64,000 bases of DNA from Bhargavaea ginsengi (GCF_900109165.1 NZ_FNZF01000005.1:62001-126000), one strand, 5' to 3'. Counted from the stretch's first letter, positions 45,295 through 55,007 are shown. The notes: generated by a model from the letters alone, not told the origin. Numbers and translations: made by a program.

Positions 45295-45570
45295 TCAGTA
45301 TGGGTATTCTTGTGGAGTGAGACGGGAGAGAGATCTTTCGTCCGAAAGCAAAGCGACATAGCGCCTGATGTCGGGATGGCGGGGGTTCAATGCCCCCGCT
45401 AGCCCGTCTTCCTCAAAAAGAGAAGCCCAGCCGGATCTTTCTGTTAAGAGCCAGCTGGGCGCATCAGCAGCTTTCAAATGCGTCCCGGGCCAGGTCAAAC
45501 TCCCATTAGATAATGAAAAAGTGATCCACCTGAGCCATAAGGGATTGAGCTGTCTTTTCGAATCCAACAT
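45295..45570 (-). CDS. Short hypothetical protein (or remnant)
   Basis: A 91-residue frame without a visible ribosome site and with no family I recognise. Trp-rich N-terminal half, and the C-terminal half (GLAGALNPRHPDIRRYVALL) looks like a real helical protein segment. A good terminator follows the stop, which favours a real or once-real gene. It may be the 3' end of a longer gene that lost its start. Confidence 0.4.
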   Translation of the reverse strand: MLDSKRQLNPLWLRWITFSLSNGSLTWPGTHLKAADAPSWLLTERSGWASLFEEDGLAGALNPRHPDIRRYVALLSDERSLSRLTPQEYPY

Positions 45571-45715
45571 ATTTCACTTGTGGTTGATTCAGATATTGCA
45601 TGCGTCTCTAGAGGAGTGATTTGGTGAACTTCGATATCACGTATACAGCCAAAATCATACTACATATAACTTCTCGTAAGTGTGAAGAACAAGTAACAAC
45701 CTCACCAGGCTTTTT

Positions 45716-46156
45716 TTAGTATCTATAAACACTTTCGCATGTATTGGCCTGTGGCTCATAATAACAATGTTGTTTAAATTGTCCTGCAAATGGTTGACCA
45801 TACCATGTAGGCGGACACGGAGCATACGGATTAAAATACCAAAGAGCATACTTAGAAGGATGTTGTCCCCAATAGTTTACTACTTGTCGTGCCAGTCTTC
45901 TCTCTACTTCTCTTGCCGGACTATAAAATAAATTACCTTTTTGTACTGCTTCAAAGGAATAATTTCCACCTTGAACCTGAAAAATTACATCCTCTATGGT
46001 TCTTACATCCCTAAAATCCAAACAATCCGCTACTGCTCGATTTATAATGACATTCCCAACCATAAGCATCCCAAGCTGCCCTTCACCCTCAGCCTCTGCC
46101 CGCATCATTCGTGCAATTAAATCAATGTCCTTTTCCCTATATTTCACTCTCGGCAC
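45716..46156 (-). CDS. cwlJ: CwlJ-type spore cortex cell-wall hydrolase
   Basis: The 146-residue protein matches CwlJ, the SleB-fold hydrolase that degrades spore cortex in germination: RAEAEGEG with the catalytic Glu21, GMLMVGNVIINR, and at the C terminus ALWYFNP, QPFAGQFKQHCYY. It has no signal peptide, like CwlJ. The start is GTG at 46156 after AGAGGTG. No gerQ gene follows, as it does in B. subtilis. The sequence is visibly more AT-rich than its neighbours. Confidence 0.85.
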   Translation of the reverse strand: MPRVKYREKDIDLIARMMRAEAEGEGQLGMLMVGNVIINRAVADCLDFRDVRTIEDVIFQVQGGNYSFEAVQKGNLFYSPAREVERRLARQVVNYWGQHPSKYALWYFNPYAPCPPTWYGQPFAGQFKQHCYYEPQANTCESVYRY

Positions 46157-46290
46157 TTTACATCACCTCTACCGAGAATTGTATTCAAAACAGCCTACAA
46201 AGATGTTAAGCGGCTACATCATATTTGGGAAATTGTTAAAAGAACGTGTGGCCGCGCATAGGTTTCATGCGCGCTTTCCCCAAGCCGAAT

Positions 46291-46321
46291 GTAAAAAACG
46301 CCGGCACTCAGCCGGCGTTAC
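46291..46321 (-). terminator. Terminator after dsdA
   Basis: On the minus strand AACGCCGGC and GCCGGCGTT pair across a TGAGT loop and T5 follows. Confidence 0.78.
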
Positions 46322-46326
46322 ATCCA

Positions 46327-47655
46327 TCATCTTCCCTTATTAATATACGACTCCATCACATCTTCCGGCACCATCCCCCCGCCGGTCGCCCAGGCGATAT
46401 GGACGGCACGGTCCATCCGATCTATCATCCCCGGATGAACCGGAGCTTCGAATCCGGACTTGGCGACATGCACCGCTCCCGGCACCCCCGCCAATGCGGA
46501 CGGCTCCAGCCGGATTCCTTCAAGTTCGCTCATCTTCGCGAGGAGGCGGTAGAGCCTGTCGTCATCCACGGTAAACGAACCGGCGAGCAGCCGCTCCATC
46601 ACTTTGCCGACGAAGCCGGACGGACGGCCGACCGCGAGGCCGTCCGCATCCGTCTTGTTGTCCAGGCCGAATTCCTGGACCGACACTTCGTCATGCTTTC
46701 CGGTAACGAGGCCGAGCAGCATGCACGGGGCATGGGTCGGCTCCGCGAAAAAGCAGTGGACGTGGTCGCCGAATACCTGCTTGAGGCCGAATGCGATGCC
46801 CCCGGGACCTCCACCGACGCCGCAAGGCAGATAAACGAACAGCGGCCGCTCCTCGCCGATAATAATCCCCTGTTCCTCAAGCTGTCCTTTCAGCCGCAAA
46901 GCCGCAACTGAATAGCCGAAGAATAATGTCTTCGAATTTTCATCATCGACGAAGTGGTCGTTCGGGTCCGCTTCCGACTGGCGGCGCCCTTCTTCGACCG
47001 CCTTGCTGTAGTCGTCCGGATGCTCGACGACATTTACGCCTTTTTCACGGAGCATGTTCTTTTTCCATTCTTTCGCATCTCTCGACATATGGACCGTCAC
47101 CCGGAAGCCCATCTTGGCACTCATGATGCCGATGCTGAGGCCCAGGTTCCCAGTCGAACCGACCGTGATCGAATACTTGGAGAAGAACTCGCGGAAGCGG
47201 GGTTCAGCGAGCACCGAGTAATCATCCGACTCCTTGAGAAGTCCATGCTCCAAAGCCAGGTCCTCCGCATGCTTCAGCACCTCATAGATGCCGCCGCGCG
47301 CCTTCACGGAACCGGAAATGGGCAGATGACTGTCACACTTAAGCATCAGCTGTCCCTGAATTTCTACTCCGGACTCCCCTTCCAGCCATTTCTTCATTTC
47401 AGGAATCTCTTTCAGAGGCGATTCGATGATGCCACCAGCAGCTTCTGTTTCCGGAAACACCTTCGCGATGTACGGTGCAAACCGTTTGAGGCGTGCCTCT
47501 GCGTCCTTTACATCACTGATCGATAGGCCTGTCTCTCTCTCATGAACAGACCCGTATATCGGGTTTTCCCAAAACACTTCCTCCGCCTTTGCAATTTCAC
47601 CGATGACCGGATGTTCCCCTGTCCATTCGTCAACTGTCTTCCCTGCAATCTTCAT
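46327..47655 (-). CDS. dsdA: D-serine ammonia-lyase
   Basis: The 442-residue PLP enzyme matches Dsd[10 protein letters not shown] with Lys118 as the PLP lysine, [11 protein letters not shown] for the cofactor phosphate, and [10 protein letters not shown]. It converts D-serine to pyruvate and ammonia. I chose ATG at 47655 (after AGGGGGA) giving the usual family length. No dsdC regulator or transporter is adjacent. Detoxification of D-serine is the usual role. Confidence 0.92.
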   Translation of the reverse strand: MKIAGKTVDEWTGEHPVIGEIAKAEEVFWENPIYGSVHERETGLSISDVKDAEARLKRFAPYIAKVFPETEAAGGIIESPLKEIPEMKKWLEGESGVEIQGQLMLKCDSHLPISGSVKARGGIYEVLKHAEDLALEHGLLKESDDYSVLAEPRFREFFSKYSITVGSTGNLGLSIGIMSAKMGFRVTVHMSRDAKEWKKNMLREKGVNVVEHPDDYSKAVEEGRRQSEADPNDHFVDDENSKTLFFGYSVAALRLKGQLEEQGIIIGEERPLFVYLPCGVGGGPGGIAFGLKQVFGDHVHCFFAEPTHAPCMLLGLVTGKHDEVSVQEFGLDNKTDADGLAVGRPSGFVGKVMERLLAGSFTVDDDRLYRLLAKMSELEGIRLEPSALAGVPGAVHVAKSGFEAPVHPGMIDRMDRAVHIAWATGGGMVPEDVMESYINKGR

Positions 47656-47767
47656 CCTGAAAGTCCCCCTTTTACTCCTACTTCCTCTATTAAAGCAGGA
47701 ATCCGTCAAACTTTCCCGAATCAATAAAAAATGAATGACTATTCATCAAAAAGGAGTCGTGATTAGT

Positions 47768-48577
47768 TTGCTCCAAACATATGAACATGACGGTGTGACC
47801 TGCCTCGAACTAACACACCCGATCATGGGGAAAGTCTTTTCCTTCCTCACCAATGGTATGCTGATCGACACGGGCCCGCAGTCCCTTGAAGCCGATATTT
47901 TGCCCTATCTGCAGCAGGCACCGTTCGACCAGATTGTCCTGACGCATAGCCACGAAGACCATTCCGGAAATGTGCCGACGCTGCTTGAACACCGGGACGT
48001 ACCCGTCTTTATCCATGAAAAAGGAATTGCCACATGTGCGCAAGACACCCCATATCCGGCATACCGCCAGGCGGTATGGGGAAAGCGCAAGCCCTTCACG
48101 GCTCGGCCAGTTCCAAAAACGATCCGTTCCCGCACGCGTCAGTGGACGGTGATCGAAACGCCTGGACATGCAGAGGACCACATCAGCCTCTTTGATCCGC
48201 AGACAGGAACACTCTTCGCCGGCGACCTGTTCGTGGGGCCAAAGACGAAGGTGATCATGGCGGACGAATCGATTCCCGATCGGATGGATTCCATCAGCAG
48301 GCTGCTTGCACTCGACTTCGGGGCATTGTTCTGCTGCCATGCGGGCTATGTCGCTGATGGCCAAGAGAAACTTCAACAAAAGCTGGACCATCTTGAGTAC
48401 ATCTATAGCGAGATTGAAATCCTCCACAAAAAAGGCCTTCCGGCTGAAGACATCCGGAAGGCGCTGTACCCGAAAGACTATCCGATCATCAGCGTTTCGG
48501 GCGGAGAATGGGATTCGCTTCATATTGTGAATTCAGTCATTGCGGATATCGAGAAAAAGACGCCTCGACCGATTTGA
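47768..48577 (+). CDS. MBL-fold metallohydrolase
   Basis: The roughly 269-residue protein has the metallo-beta-lactamase metal motif THSHEDHSG (about residue 61), followed by ETPGHAEDHISL and LFAGDLFVG. Start is uncertain: AAAGGAG at 47749-47755 fits the TTG at 47768 best; a GTG at 47759 and an ATG at 47735 are also in frame. Family members hydrolyse thioesters, phosphodiesters or lactones; substrate unknown. Confidence 0.82.
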   Translation: MLQTYEHDGVTCLELTHPIMGKVFSFLTNGMLIDTGPQSLEADILPYLQQAPFDQIVLTHSHEDHSGNVPTLLEHRDVPVFIHEKGIATCAQDTPYPAYRQAVWGKRKPFTARPVPKTIRSRTRQWTVIETPGHAEDHISLFDPQTGTLFAGDLFVGPKTKVIMADESIPDRMDSISRLLALDFGALFCCHAGYVADGQEKLQQKLDHLEYIYSEIEILHKKGLPAEDIRKALYPKDYPIISVSGGEWDSLHIVNSVIADIEKKTPRPI

Positions 48578-48594
48578 GTCAGGGCGTCTTGGCG
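48553..48594. terminator. Bidirectional terminator inside the ends of two converging genes
   Basis: AAGACGCC (48557-48564) lies within the last codons of the MBL gene and GGCGTCTT (48583-48590) within the last codons of the GrpB-like gene. The stop codons lie in the loop region. Confidence 0.65.
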
Positions 48595-49112
48595 TTGCGG
48601 GCTTCCATCCACTTCTCCGCACTTTCCTGCAATTCCCGGATCAGCGGTGCTTTCCGCTCCTGGTAGAGCTTCACATCCTTCACACCTTCTTCAGCAATCC
48701 GCATCTTCAGGCTGCGGTACCGCTCCGCTTCAACCGGATGTTTCCTGAGATAGTCTCTGAATGCCAGATGGCGTTTTACCTGGTCCGAGCCGTTGGCAAA
48801 CATATGGACATGATGGGTGTGGACGTTCCCCTCTGCCCTGACAAAATAACGCCTTCCGGGTACCCCGTGCTCTCCCCTCGCCACAAATCCCTCAAGCTCC
48901 ATCTGATGATTGAATGTCTCCAGTTCCCCAATGTCACGCACTTCCACAAGAATATCGATCACCGGCTTGGCGGCCATTCCCGGGATTGATGTGCTGCCGA
49001 TGTGATGGATGTCCGTCAGATTCTCTCCCAGAATCTTTTTAAGCTTGCGGGCTGTTTCCTTAAACTCTGTTGCCCATTCTCTCCGGTATGCGACCATTTC
49101 GAGGTTCCGCAT
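48579..49112 (-). CDS. GrpB family protein (UPF0157)
   Basis: The 177-residue protein matches the GrpB/UPF0157 group, a nucleotidyltransferase-like fold: HIGSTSIPGMAAKPVIDILVE (about residues 36-56) is the signature, and the later segment THHVHMF is also typical. Some relatives are fused to CoaE dephospho-CoA kinase; this one is free-standing. ATG at 49112 follows AAGGAGG. Function unknown. Confidence 0.85.
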   Translation of the reverse strand: MRNLEMVAYRREWATEFKETARKLKKILGENLTDIHHIGSTSIPGMAAKPVIDILVEVRDIGELETFNHQMELEGFVARGEHGVPGRRYFVRAEGNVHTHHVHMFANGSDQVKRHLAFRDYLRKHPVEAERYRSLKMRIAEEGVKDVKLYQERKAPLIRELQESAEKWMEARNAKTP

Positions 49113-49175
49113 GGCTGTTCCTCCTTCGACAAAAAACAAGGACGAAGACATGGTCTCCGCCCTTAAAACTGGACT

Positions 49176-49727
49176 CTATTTCCACTCTCTTTTTAACAGC
49201 GAGAAAGAATAGTGGTCATAGTACTTTCCTTTATAAAAGTGCTTGTCTCTATAAATTCCTTCATTTTTAAAATTGAGGCCCGTCAATACATGGCATGACC
49301 TGCGGTTTTCCAAAGCAACAAACGCATTTATCCGGTTCAACTGCAGATTCCGGAAACCGCTCCCGATCGCTGCGGTCAGTGCCTCTTTCATGTATCCCTT
49401 GCCCCAATATTCCGGGTATAAGTCATAACCAATCTCAGCAATATGATTGGTCTTATCCCATAAATGAAAGCCGCAAGTTCCAACCCGTTCACCAGTATCT
49501 TTCTTTACCAGCACCCATCTGTTGTACCCGTTGATTTCGGGGTTGGAAAAGAATTTCACCAGCTCGGCCGCTTCTTCTCTACTTGTGAAATTCACTTCAT
49601 CGTAAAGATACTCACAAACCTTCTCATCGCTGAAATGTTTGTATATAAAATCCGTATCTTCTTCCCTTATATTTCTTAAGATCAGCCTTTCCGTTTCTAG
49701 TTCCGGAAAAAGTAATGGCTTACTCAT
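49176..49727 (-). CDS. GNAT acetyltransferase, RimJ/RimL type (2)
   Basis: A 183-residue GNAT protein: TERLILRNIREEDTDFIY, then IGYDLYPEYWGKGYMKEAL (acetyl-CoA loop), then ALENRRSCHVLTGLNF. It is less GC-rich than its neighbours. ATG follows GGGAGATG. Same subgroup as the gene at 14691-15254, but not a recent duplicate. Substrate unknown. Confidence 0.85.
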   Translation of the reverse strand: MSKPLLFPELETERLILRNIREEDTDFIYKHFSDEKVCEYLYDEVNFTSREEAAELVKFFSNPEINGYNRWVLVKKDTGERVGTCGFHLWDKTNHIAEIGYDLYPEYWGKGYMKEALTAAIGSGFRNLQLNRINAFVALENRRSCHVLTGLNFKNEGIYRDKHFYKGKYYDHYSFSLLKREWK

Positions 49728-49770
49728 TGTTCATCTCCCAATGTGCAGAGTCGGAGCGTGGGCGTACCTG

Positions 49771-50085
49771 TCACGCCTTCTCCTCTTCTTTATCCTCTTC
49801 CTCCATGCGTGCCAGAATCTCAACGTAGCCGCCGGAGCCATAATCAAAGCAGCGGCGGACACGCGAGATGGTGGCAGTGGAAGCGCCGGTTTCGTTTTTG
49901 ATGTTTTCGTATGTGTAGCCCATCTTCAGCATCCGCGCCACGTTCAGCCGCTGCGAGAGCGACTGGACCTCACTGATCGTCGCGAGGTCATCGAAGAAGC
50001 GGTAGCATTCATCCAGATCGCGCAGTTCGAGAATCGCCTCGAACAGGGCATCCGTCTGCGGGCCGCGCAGTTTTTCGAGTGCCAT
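49771..50085 (-). CDS. yerC: YerC/YecD family TrpR-like regulator
   Basis: The 104-residue protein matches the YerC/YecD subgroup of TrpR-like proteins: TISEVQSLSQRLNVARML and the helix-turn-helix TYENIKNETGASTATISRVRRCF. The ATG at 50085 follows AAAGGAGGTG. It keeps the B. subtilis order yerA-yerB-yerC. A C-terminal tail of Glu and Lys follows. DNA-binding role is clear from the fold; targets unknown. Confidence 0.88.
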   Translation of the reverse strand: MALEKLRGPQTDALFEAILELRDLDECYRFFDDLATISEVQSLSQRLNVARMLKMGYTYENIKNETGASTATISRVRRCFDYGSGGYVEILARMEEEDKEEEKA

Positions 50086-50117
50086 GGTCGGCACCTCCTT
50101 TATTTCTACTGTATTGG

Positions 50118-51155
50118 TTACGGCGTATAGATGACATGTGAAGCAGGTGATTCCGGTACGAAATGGACCCAGGTCTTGCCCGGGGCCAGCGGGAACGGCT
50201 CTGTCCCGTCCATGACGGCCGGAATCCCGTCGCGGCTTTCCCACTGGTTTTCATAGACCTTGCCGTCCCTGAAGACGAGCGCTGTGCCGCCCGCTCCGAA
50301 ATCGAGGGCTCGCCGTCCCTGGCCGTCGACGATGCGGTGCGGGACCTGGAGCACCAGGATGTTCGACAGGCGGACCGCCTCGCCGTCATCTAAATCCTCC
50401 GTCTCCGCTCCGCCCGACTCCCGGGAATACAAAGATTCTGCCGGATCGAATGCATAGCGGCTCGTGAAAGCGGCATCTCCCCCGTAGCTAACTTCCGCCA
50501 CCCCGGCCGGTTCTCCGCCGGGCTGTGGTGTTGCATCGAACGCCCAATCCGGCGGGTCAGGCCGGTCCATCCGGAAGCCGCTGTCCTTCGCGCCCTCCAT
50601 CACTGCGTCGCCGGTAATGTATGAGTTGTGGGGCGCAACACGGTCGGCCGAGCGCATGAACAGCGTGCCGTCATACCGCATGCCATTCAGATGATCGACA
50701 ACGCCCGTCCCGAGAAGAGCTTCCGCATCCGGGCTATAGCCGTGTGCCAAATACAGCGCATCGTGGGCCGCGGCAAGTTCCACGAAATAATCGCGGGCAC
50801 TCCTCACGGGACCGATCGACTCCGGAAGCTCAGACTGGTAAAGCGCCAGGAGACGTGTGATGTCCCCCTCTGCCAGCATCTCATAGACGACGTCCGCTTC
50901 CGAAAGGCCCGATTGCGGCCGGGCCTTCGGGTGGTTATTGATCGTCGCGATCACCGGTCTCATGTCCGGGGAATCTTCAGATTCCAGACCGGTGAACGGT
51001 GCGGTATACGTGATTTCCGCAATCGCCTCATCCGGCTTTTCTTCGTTTTCGGTTACCGGAACATCCCGGTCATCATGTTCTTCAGCCGTACTTTCCGCAC
51101 AGCCTGCAAGCAGGACCGCGACGGCTGCCGCCGCGATCCAGTTCCTTCTTTTCAA
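50118..51155 (-). CDS. yerB: DUF3048 domain lipoprotein YerB
   Basis: The 345-residue precursor has a lipobox (VAVLLAGC, Cys19), an acidic linker, an N-terminal DUF3048 domain (RPVIATINNHPKARPQSGLSEAD, about residues 66-90; PVRSARDYFVELA) and a C-terminal DUF3048 half (WVHFVPES near the end). The start is TTG at 51155 after GGGGGAAA. Surface-exposed; function unknown. It lies 32 bases before yerC. Confidence 0.88.
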   Translation of the reverse strand: MKRRNWIAAAAVAVLLAGCAESTAEEHDDRDVPVTENEEKPDEAIAEITYTAPFTGLESEDSPDMRPVIATINNHPKARPQSGLSEADVVYEMLAEGDITRLLALYQSELPESIGPVRSARDYFVELAAAHDALYLAHGYSPDAEALLGTGVVDHLNGMRYDGTLFMRSADRVAPHNSYITGDAVMEGAKDSGFRMDRPDPPDWAFDATPQPGGEPAGVAEVSYGGDAAFTSRYAFDPAESLYSRESGGAETEDLDDGEAVRLSNILVLQVPHRIVDGQGRRALDFGAGGTALVFRDGKVYENQWESRDGIPAVMDGTEPFPLAPGKTWVHFVPESPASHVIYTP

Positions 51156-51208
51156 ATCATTTCCCCCTATACATGTACACTCTCATCCATGTATATGCCG
51201 GCCTTGTC

Positions 51209-52939
51209 CTATCGCATGAGTGCGGGGAACATCACTTTGCCGTTCATGACATCGTAAATCCCTTTTTGGGTGATGCGCACATATGGAAGATGAGTCGCTT
51301 GGAGGAACAGCAGCGTGTAGACGGCATCACCGTGCTTATAGCCGCGCACTTTCAGTTCCTCTTTCATCTTTTTCTCTTCGCTGATCAGCTGTTCCATCGG
51401 TGCATTGGACAAAATGCCGCCAAGCGGGAGAGGCAGCTCCGCGACGACTTTGCCGTTTTCCGTGAGCGCCATTCCGCCGCCGATTTCCTTCAGACGGTCG
51501 AACGCCAGCTTCATGTCGGCCATGTTCTTGCCGATCATGATGATGTCGCCTGTGTTCGAATAGGACGAAGCGAAGCCCAGGACATTGTCCGCAAAGCCTT
51601 TGATAAGGGTGTTCACCCGCCAGTTCCCTTCACGGTCAATCAGGATAAGGAAACTCTGGTCCTGGCCGGAAGGCAGCTTCTGATCGGATGGGTCAACGTC
51701 CACGCTGTACGGCTTCGTGATGACATCATTCACCATCTCGACCCCGAACGGGAACGAGAATTGGAAGTCGTTTTCATCCAGCTCGTACGGCGGGTTGTAA
51801 GGCTCAATCCACGACCAGTCGATTTCCGGGAATTCATAGGCGTCTTCTCCGTCCCGTTTAAGCCAGACACCTTTGGACAGGACATCCGTCGGAACCGGAT
51901 TGTCCGGGCTTTCGAGGAAGTTAAGATCGGCATAGCGGCCCGTCGCGATCAGGCCGTGCAGGTTTTCCATGTCGTAGTAGCGCGCGATATTGTAAGTTGC
52001 CATCGCGTATGCGTCTTCCGTTTTCACGCCGGCATCCAGCGCGGCACGGATGCACTTGTCCATCACACCATCTTCATGGAAAGAAGGCGTCGAGCCGTCT
52101 GTCGTCATCATGAGGTGATCGAAGATGTCGAGGTCCTTCTCGAGGATCCCTTTCAGCATCTCCGGAAGGTCAGGACGGATCGAAGAATAGCGGAGCGTTA
52201 CTGCGTATCCCTGGAGGATGCGCCTTTCCACTTCTTCTGCCGTCATCGCTTCATGGTCGCCATTCGCCCCGAGCAGGCGAAGCCGAGCGAGCGTACGCTC
52301 GGAAGCACCCGGAAGATGAGCCTCGATTTTCATACCGGCCTGCTTGGCGTTCTGGATCCAGTAAAGCATCTGATCATCACCCGCAAGAAGCTTCGGCCAC
52401 GCGGTAAGTTCGCCGCCCATAATGACGTCCGGACGCGCAATCCATTCGCCGACCGACTGCGTTGTGTACAGTTCCTCTTCGCGGTCCATCTGCGTCTGCG
52501 AGTCGAACCGGGACCACCAGTAAAATGAAAACGGCAATTCCTTTAACTGATCGAGAATTGCAAACGCTTTCCAATTCTCCATCGTCAAGAACAGCACGCT
52601 GTTGTCTGAGATGAAGGTCGTCGTTCCCCGACGGGATGCATAATCCGCGAAAGAGAGGGGATTATATAGTTGGTATGGATGCACATGCGGCTCGATATAG
52701 CCCGGCACGATCACTTTGCCGGAGGCATCGACAACTTCTGTGCCTTCCGTGTTTTTCGGCATGTCCGTGCCCGCATATACGATCCGGTCACCGGAGATCC
52801 AAATATTTCCCGAGATCCATTTTTTCAGGATTCCGTGCAGGTATGTAGCATTCGTAATGAGGAGATCCGGCGCACGTCTGCCGTCGATGACTGCAGTGTG
52901 GTTACGGAGCTCTCTGATTTTCCATGGTGCGTGAGCCAT
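51209..52939 (-). CDS. yerA: Adenine deaminase-like amidohydrolase YerA
   Basis: The 576-residue protein has the amidohydrolase metal motif (PGYIEPHVHPY, about residue 85), LSNAPMEQLISEEKK-type C-terminal segment and overall length of the adenine deaminase family. B. subtilis YerA is the closest by gene order; AdeC proper is another gene, so activity on adenine is not certain. ATG follows AGGGGG. Placed just after the purine operon, which fits purine salvage. Confidence 0.86.
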   Translation of the reverse strand: MAHAPWKIRELRNHTAVIDGRRAPDLLITNATYLHGILKKWISGNIWISGDRIVYAGTDMPKNTEGTEVVDASGKVIVPGYIEPHVHPYQLYNPLSFADYASRRGTTTFISDNSVLFLTMENWKAFAILDQLKELPFSFYWWSRFDSQTQMDREEELYTTQSVGEWIARPDVIMGGELTAWPKLLAGDDQMLYWIQNAKQAGMKIEAHLPGASERTLARLRLLGANGDHEAMTAEEVERRILQGYAVTLRYSSIRPDLPEMLKGILEKDLDIFDHLMMTTDGSTPSFHEDGVMDKCIRAALDAGVKTEDAYAMATYNIARYYDMENLHGLIATGRYADLNFLESPDNPVPTDVLSKGVWLKRDGEDAYEFPEIDWSWIEPYNPPYELDENDFQFSFPFGVEMVNDVITKPYSVDVDPSDQKLPSGQDQSFLILIDREGNWRVNTLIKGFADNVLGFASSYSNTGDIIMIGKNMADMKLAFDRLKEIGGGMALTENGKVVAELPLPLGGILSNAPMEQLISEEKKMKEELKVRGYKHGDAVYTLLFLQATHLPYVRITQKGIYDVMNGKVMFPALMR

Positions 52940-53044
52940 CGTCGCTGCCCCCTGACTTATCTATCTGTTACTTCATCTTATCACAGTGTGAAAGTGAAAA
53001 AAAGACACGCGGCCGAAACCGTGTGTTCGGAAGGAGAATTCAAT

Positions 53045-53494
53045 ATGAAACCAACTGACCAAACGATCAACGTCGGAACGAAAAGCGCCTATCTCCGCAT
53101 CAGCTCCGGCCTGGCAATGCTTGCATGGGGAACTTCCCGCATGGTCCGGGACCCGCAGAGCATGGCCGGCCCGATTCTTGTTTTGTCCGGCGCCTGCAAG
53201 ACGGCCGAAGGCATCGCCCGCTACTGCCCGATGAAGGAAATGATGAATGGCGGCATGGATGCCATGCTTAAGCCGGAAGTAAGCGGCGGCACGCTGCCCG
53301 TATCTGTATCGGAAAGCGGGCAAAGCTCCGGGAATTCCGGCGATGAAGGCGAGAAAATCCAGGCATTCACGTACGGCGGCTTTGACGGAGCCGGCTCGGA
53401 ACAGAACATCCCGTCCGGCCAGGATGAATCCGCTTACAAAAATAGCGGTGAATCCAGTCAGAATCAGAAAAAAGATCCGATGCAATCCATCTGA
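53045..53494 (+). CDS. DUF2892 (YgaP-like) small membrane protein
   Basis: The 149-residue protein has two short hydrophobic segments in the first half (AYLRISSGLAMLAWG and GPILVLSGACKTAEGI) followed by RYCPMKEM, the pattern of YgaP-type DUF2892 membrane modules, then a Ser/Gly/Gln-rich low-complexity tail. ATG at 53045 follows AAGGAG. It faces the purine operon terminator. Function unknown. Confidence 0.7.
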   Translation: MKPTDQTINVGTKSAYLRISSGLAMLAWGTSRMVRDPQSMAGPILVLSGACKTAEGIARYCPMKEMMNGGMDAMLKPEVSGGTLPVSVSESGQSSGNSGDEGEKIQAFTYGGFDGAGSEQNIPSGQDESAYKNSGESSQNQKKDPMQSI

Positions 53495-53593
53495 CGCCCT
53501 GGACCCTGTCTGCTTTTTTCTGCTCCCCCGTTAGACCTATTCTATCGTATTTTTCAGAATGTTGTAAGTGGAGAAATTAATAATTCCGCATAA

Positions 53594-53630
53594 ATACAAA
53601 GGCCGCCCCAGCACGGGACGGCTTCTTTGT
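53594..53630 (-). terminator. Terminator of the purine operon
   Basis: On the minus strand GCCGTCCC and GGGGCGGC pair around GTGCT; CTTTGTATTT follows the purD stop. Confidence 0.75.
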
Positions 53631-54889
53631 TATTGCATCGCGCGTCTGCCGATGTCGGAGCGGTAGAAGAATCCGTTCCATTCGATCGAGTCGAGCGCGG
53701 CATATGCTTTTTCACTTGCTTCCCGGAGCGTTTCGCCTTCTGCGGAAACGAGGATTACACGGCCGCCGTTTCCTGCGAAACGGTCGCCTTTCGCTTTTGT
53801 GCCTGCGTGGAAGACATCGAGACCTTCCCCTTCGATCTGCTCGAGATCCGGCAGCATATTCCCCTTTTGGACATCCCCCGGATATCCGTCTGCGGCGATG
53901 ACGACACCAAGGCGGGCGCCTCCTTCCCATACGGGTTCTGCAGGATTGCCATCAAGCAGGCCGACCAGGAATTCCGCAAGATCGGATTTCAGCTGCGGCA
54001 GGACAACCTGGGTTTCCGGGTCGCCGAACCGGGCATTGAATTCGATCGTCTTCGGGCCGTCTTCGGTCAGGATCAGGCCGGCATACAAAATTCCGGTGAA
54101 CGGCGTGCCTTCCGAATCCATCGCACGGACAGTCGCTTCAACGATCTGTTCATGTGCGAGCCGGATTGCTTCATCCGGCAGATGAGGAACGGGGGAATAC
54201 GCACCCATTCCGCCCGTGTTCGGGCCTTCATCGTTGTCGAATGCGCGCTTATGATCCTGTGAGATCGGCATCGGGAAGATTTTGCCGCCGTGAACAAAGG
54301 ACATGTAGCTGAACTCTTCCCCGTCAAGAAATTCCTCGATGACGACACGGGCGGACGAATCGCCGAACTTCCTTGCGCCGATCATATCGTCAACCGCTTC
54401 GAGCGCTTCATCGAGAGTCATCGCGACGACGACACCTTTGCCAGCGGCAAGCCCGTCCGCCTTGATAACGATCGGTGCGCCATGTTCACGGATGTAAGCC
54501 TTGGCCTCTTCCGCATCGGTGAAGGTCTCGTACTTGGCGGTCGGGATGTTGTATTTCTTCATGAGTTCCTTGGCAAACGCCTTGGAACCCTCCAGCTGGG
54601 CAGCGGCTTTGTCCGGTCCGAAGACGCGGAGACCTGCCTGACGGAAATGGTCAACAATACCGCCGGCAAGCGGCTGTTCCGGTCCGACGAAAGTAAGAGC
54701 GATGTCCTTTGCTTTAGCGAACTCGGCAAGTTTTTCGAATTCCATAACGCCAAGGGGGACGACCTCAGCGTTATCCCGCATGCCGTCATTGCCCGGTGCG
54801 ACATAGACTTTGCCGACTGAAGGGGATTTAGCGAACTGGCGGACAAGCGCGTGCTCGCGTCCGCCGCTTCCGATGACGAGTACATCCAT
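53630..54889 (-). CDS. purD: Phosphoribosylamine-glycine ligase PurD
   Basis: The 419-residue ATP-grasp enzyme has IGSGGREHAL at the start, the ATP-binding loop VIKADGLAAGKGVVVA and FNARFGDPETQ. It makes GAR from phosphoribosylamine and glycine. ATG follows AAGGAGTGA. Last gene of the operon. A terminator-like hairpin lies just upstream. Confidence 0.95.
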   Translation of the reverse strand: MDVLVIGSGGREHALVRQFAKSPSVGKVYVAPGNDGMRDNAEVVPLGVMEFEKLAEFAKAKDIALTFVGPEQPLAGGIVDHFRQAGLRVFGPDKAAAQLEGSKAFAKELMKKYNIPTAKYETFTDAEEAKAYIREHGAPIVIKADGLAAGKGVVVAMTLDEALEAVDDMIGARKFGDSSARVVIEEFLDGEEFSYMSFVHGGKIFPMPISQDHKRAFDNDEGPNTGGMGAYSPVPHLPDEAIRLAHEQIVEATVRAMDSEGTPFTGILYAGLILTEDGPKTIEFNARFGDPETQVVLPQLKSDLAEFLVGLLDGNPAEPVWEGGARLGVVIAADGYPGDVQKGNMLPDLEQIEGEGLDVFHAGTKAKGDRFAGNGGRVILVSAEGETLREASEKAYAALDSIEWNGFFYRSDIGRRAMQ

Positions 54890-54904
54890 TGGGGGGTCAC
54901 TCCT

Positions 54905-54945
54905 TATGAAAACAACCTGCTCATCCGGCAGGTTGTTTTCTTTGA
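54905..54945. terminator. Terminator-like hairpin between purH and purD
   Basis: AAAACAACCTGC (54909-54920) and GCAGGTTGTTTT (54928-54939) form a perfect 12-bp stem with a 7-base loop. T-runs are part of the arms on both strands, so it could act on either. It lies directly before the purD ribosome site. Confidence 0.65.
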
Positions 54946-55007
54946 TGGTGGTGGTGATGGTGTTTGCTTAACGTTCAAGACAGTTTTTCTAACATTCACC
55001 CGCGCGA

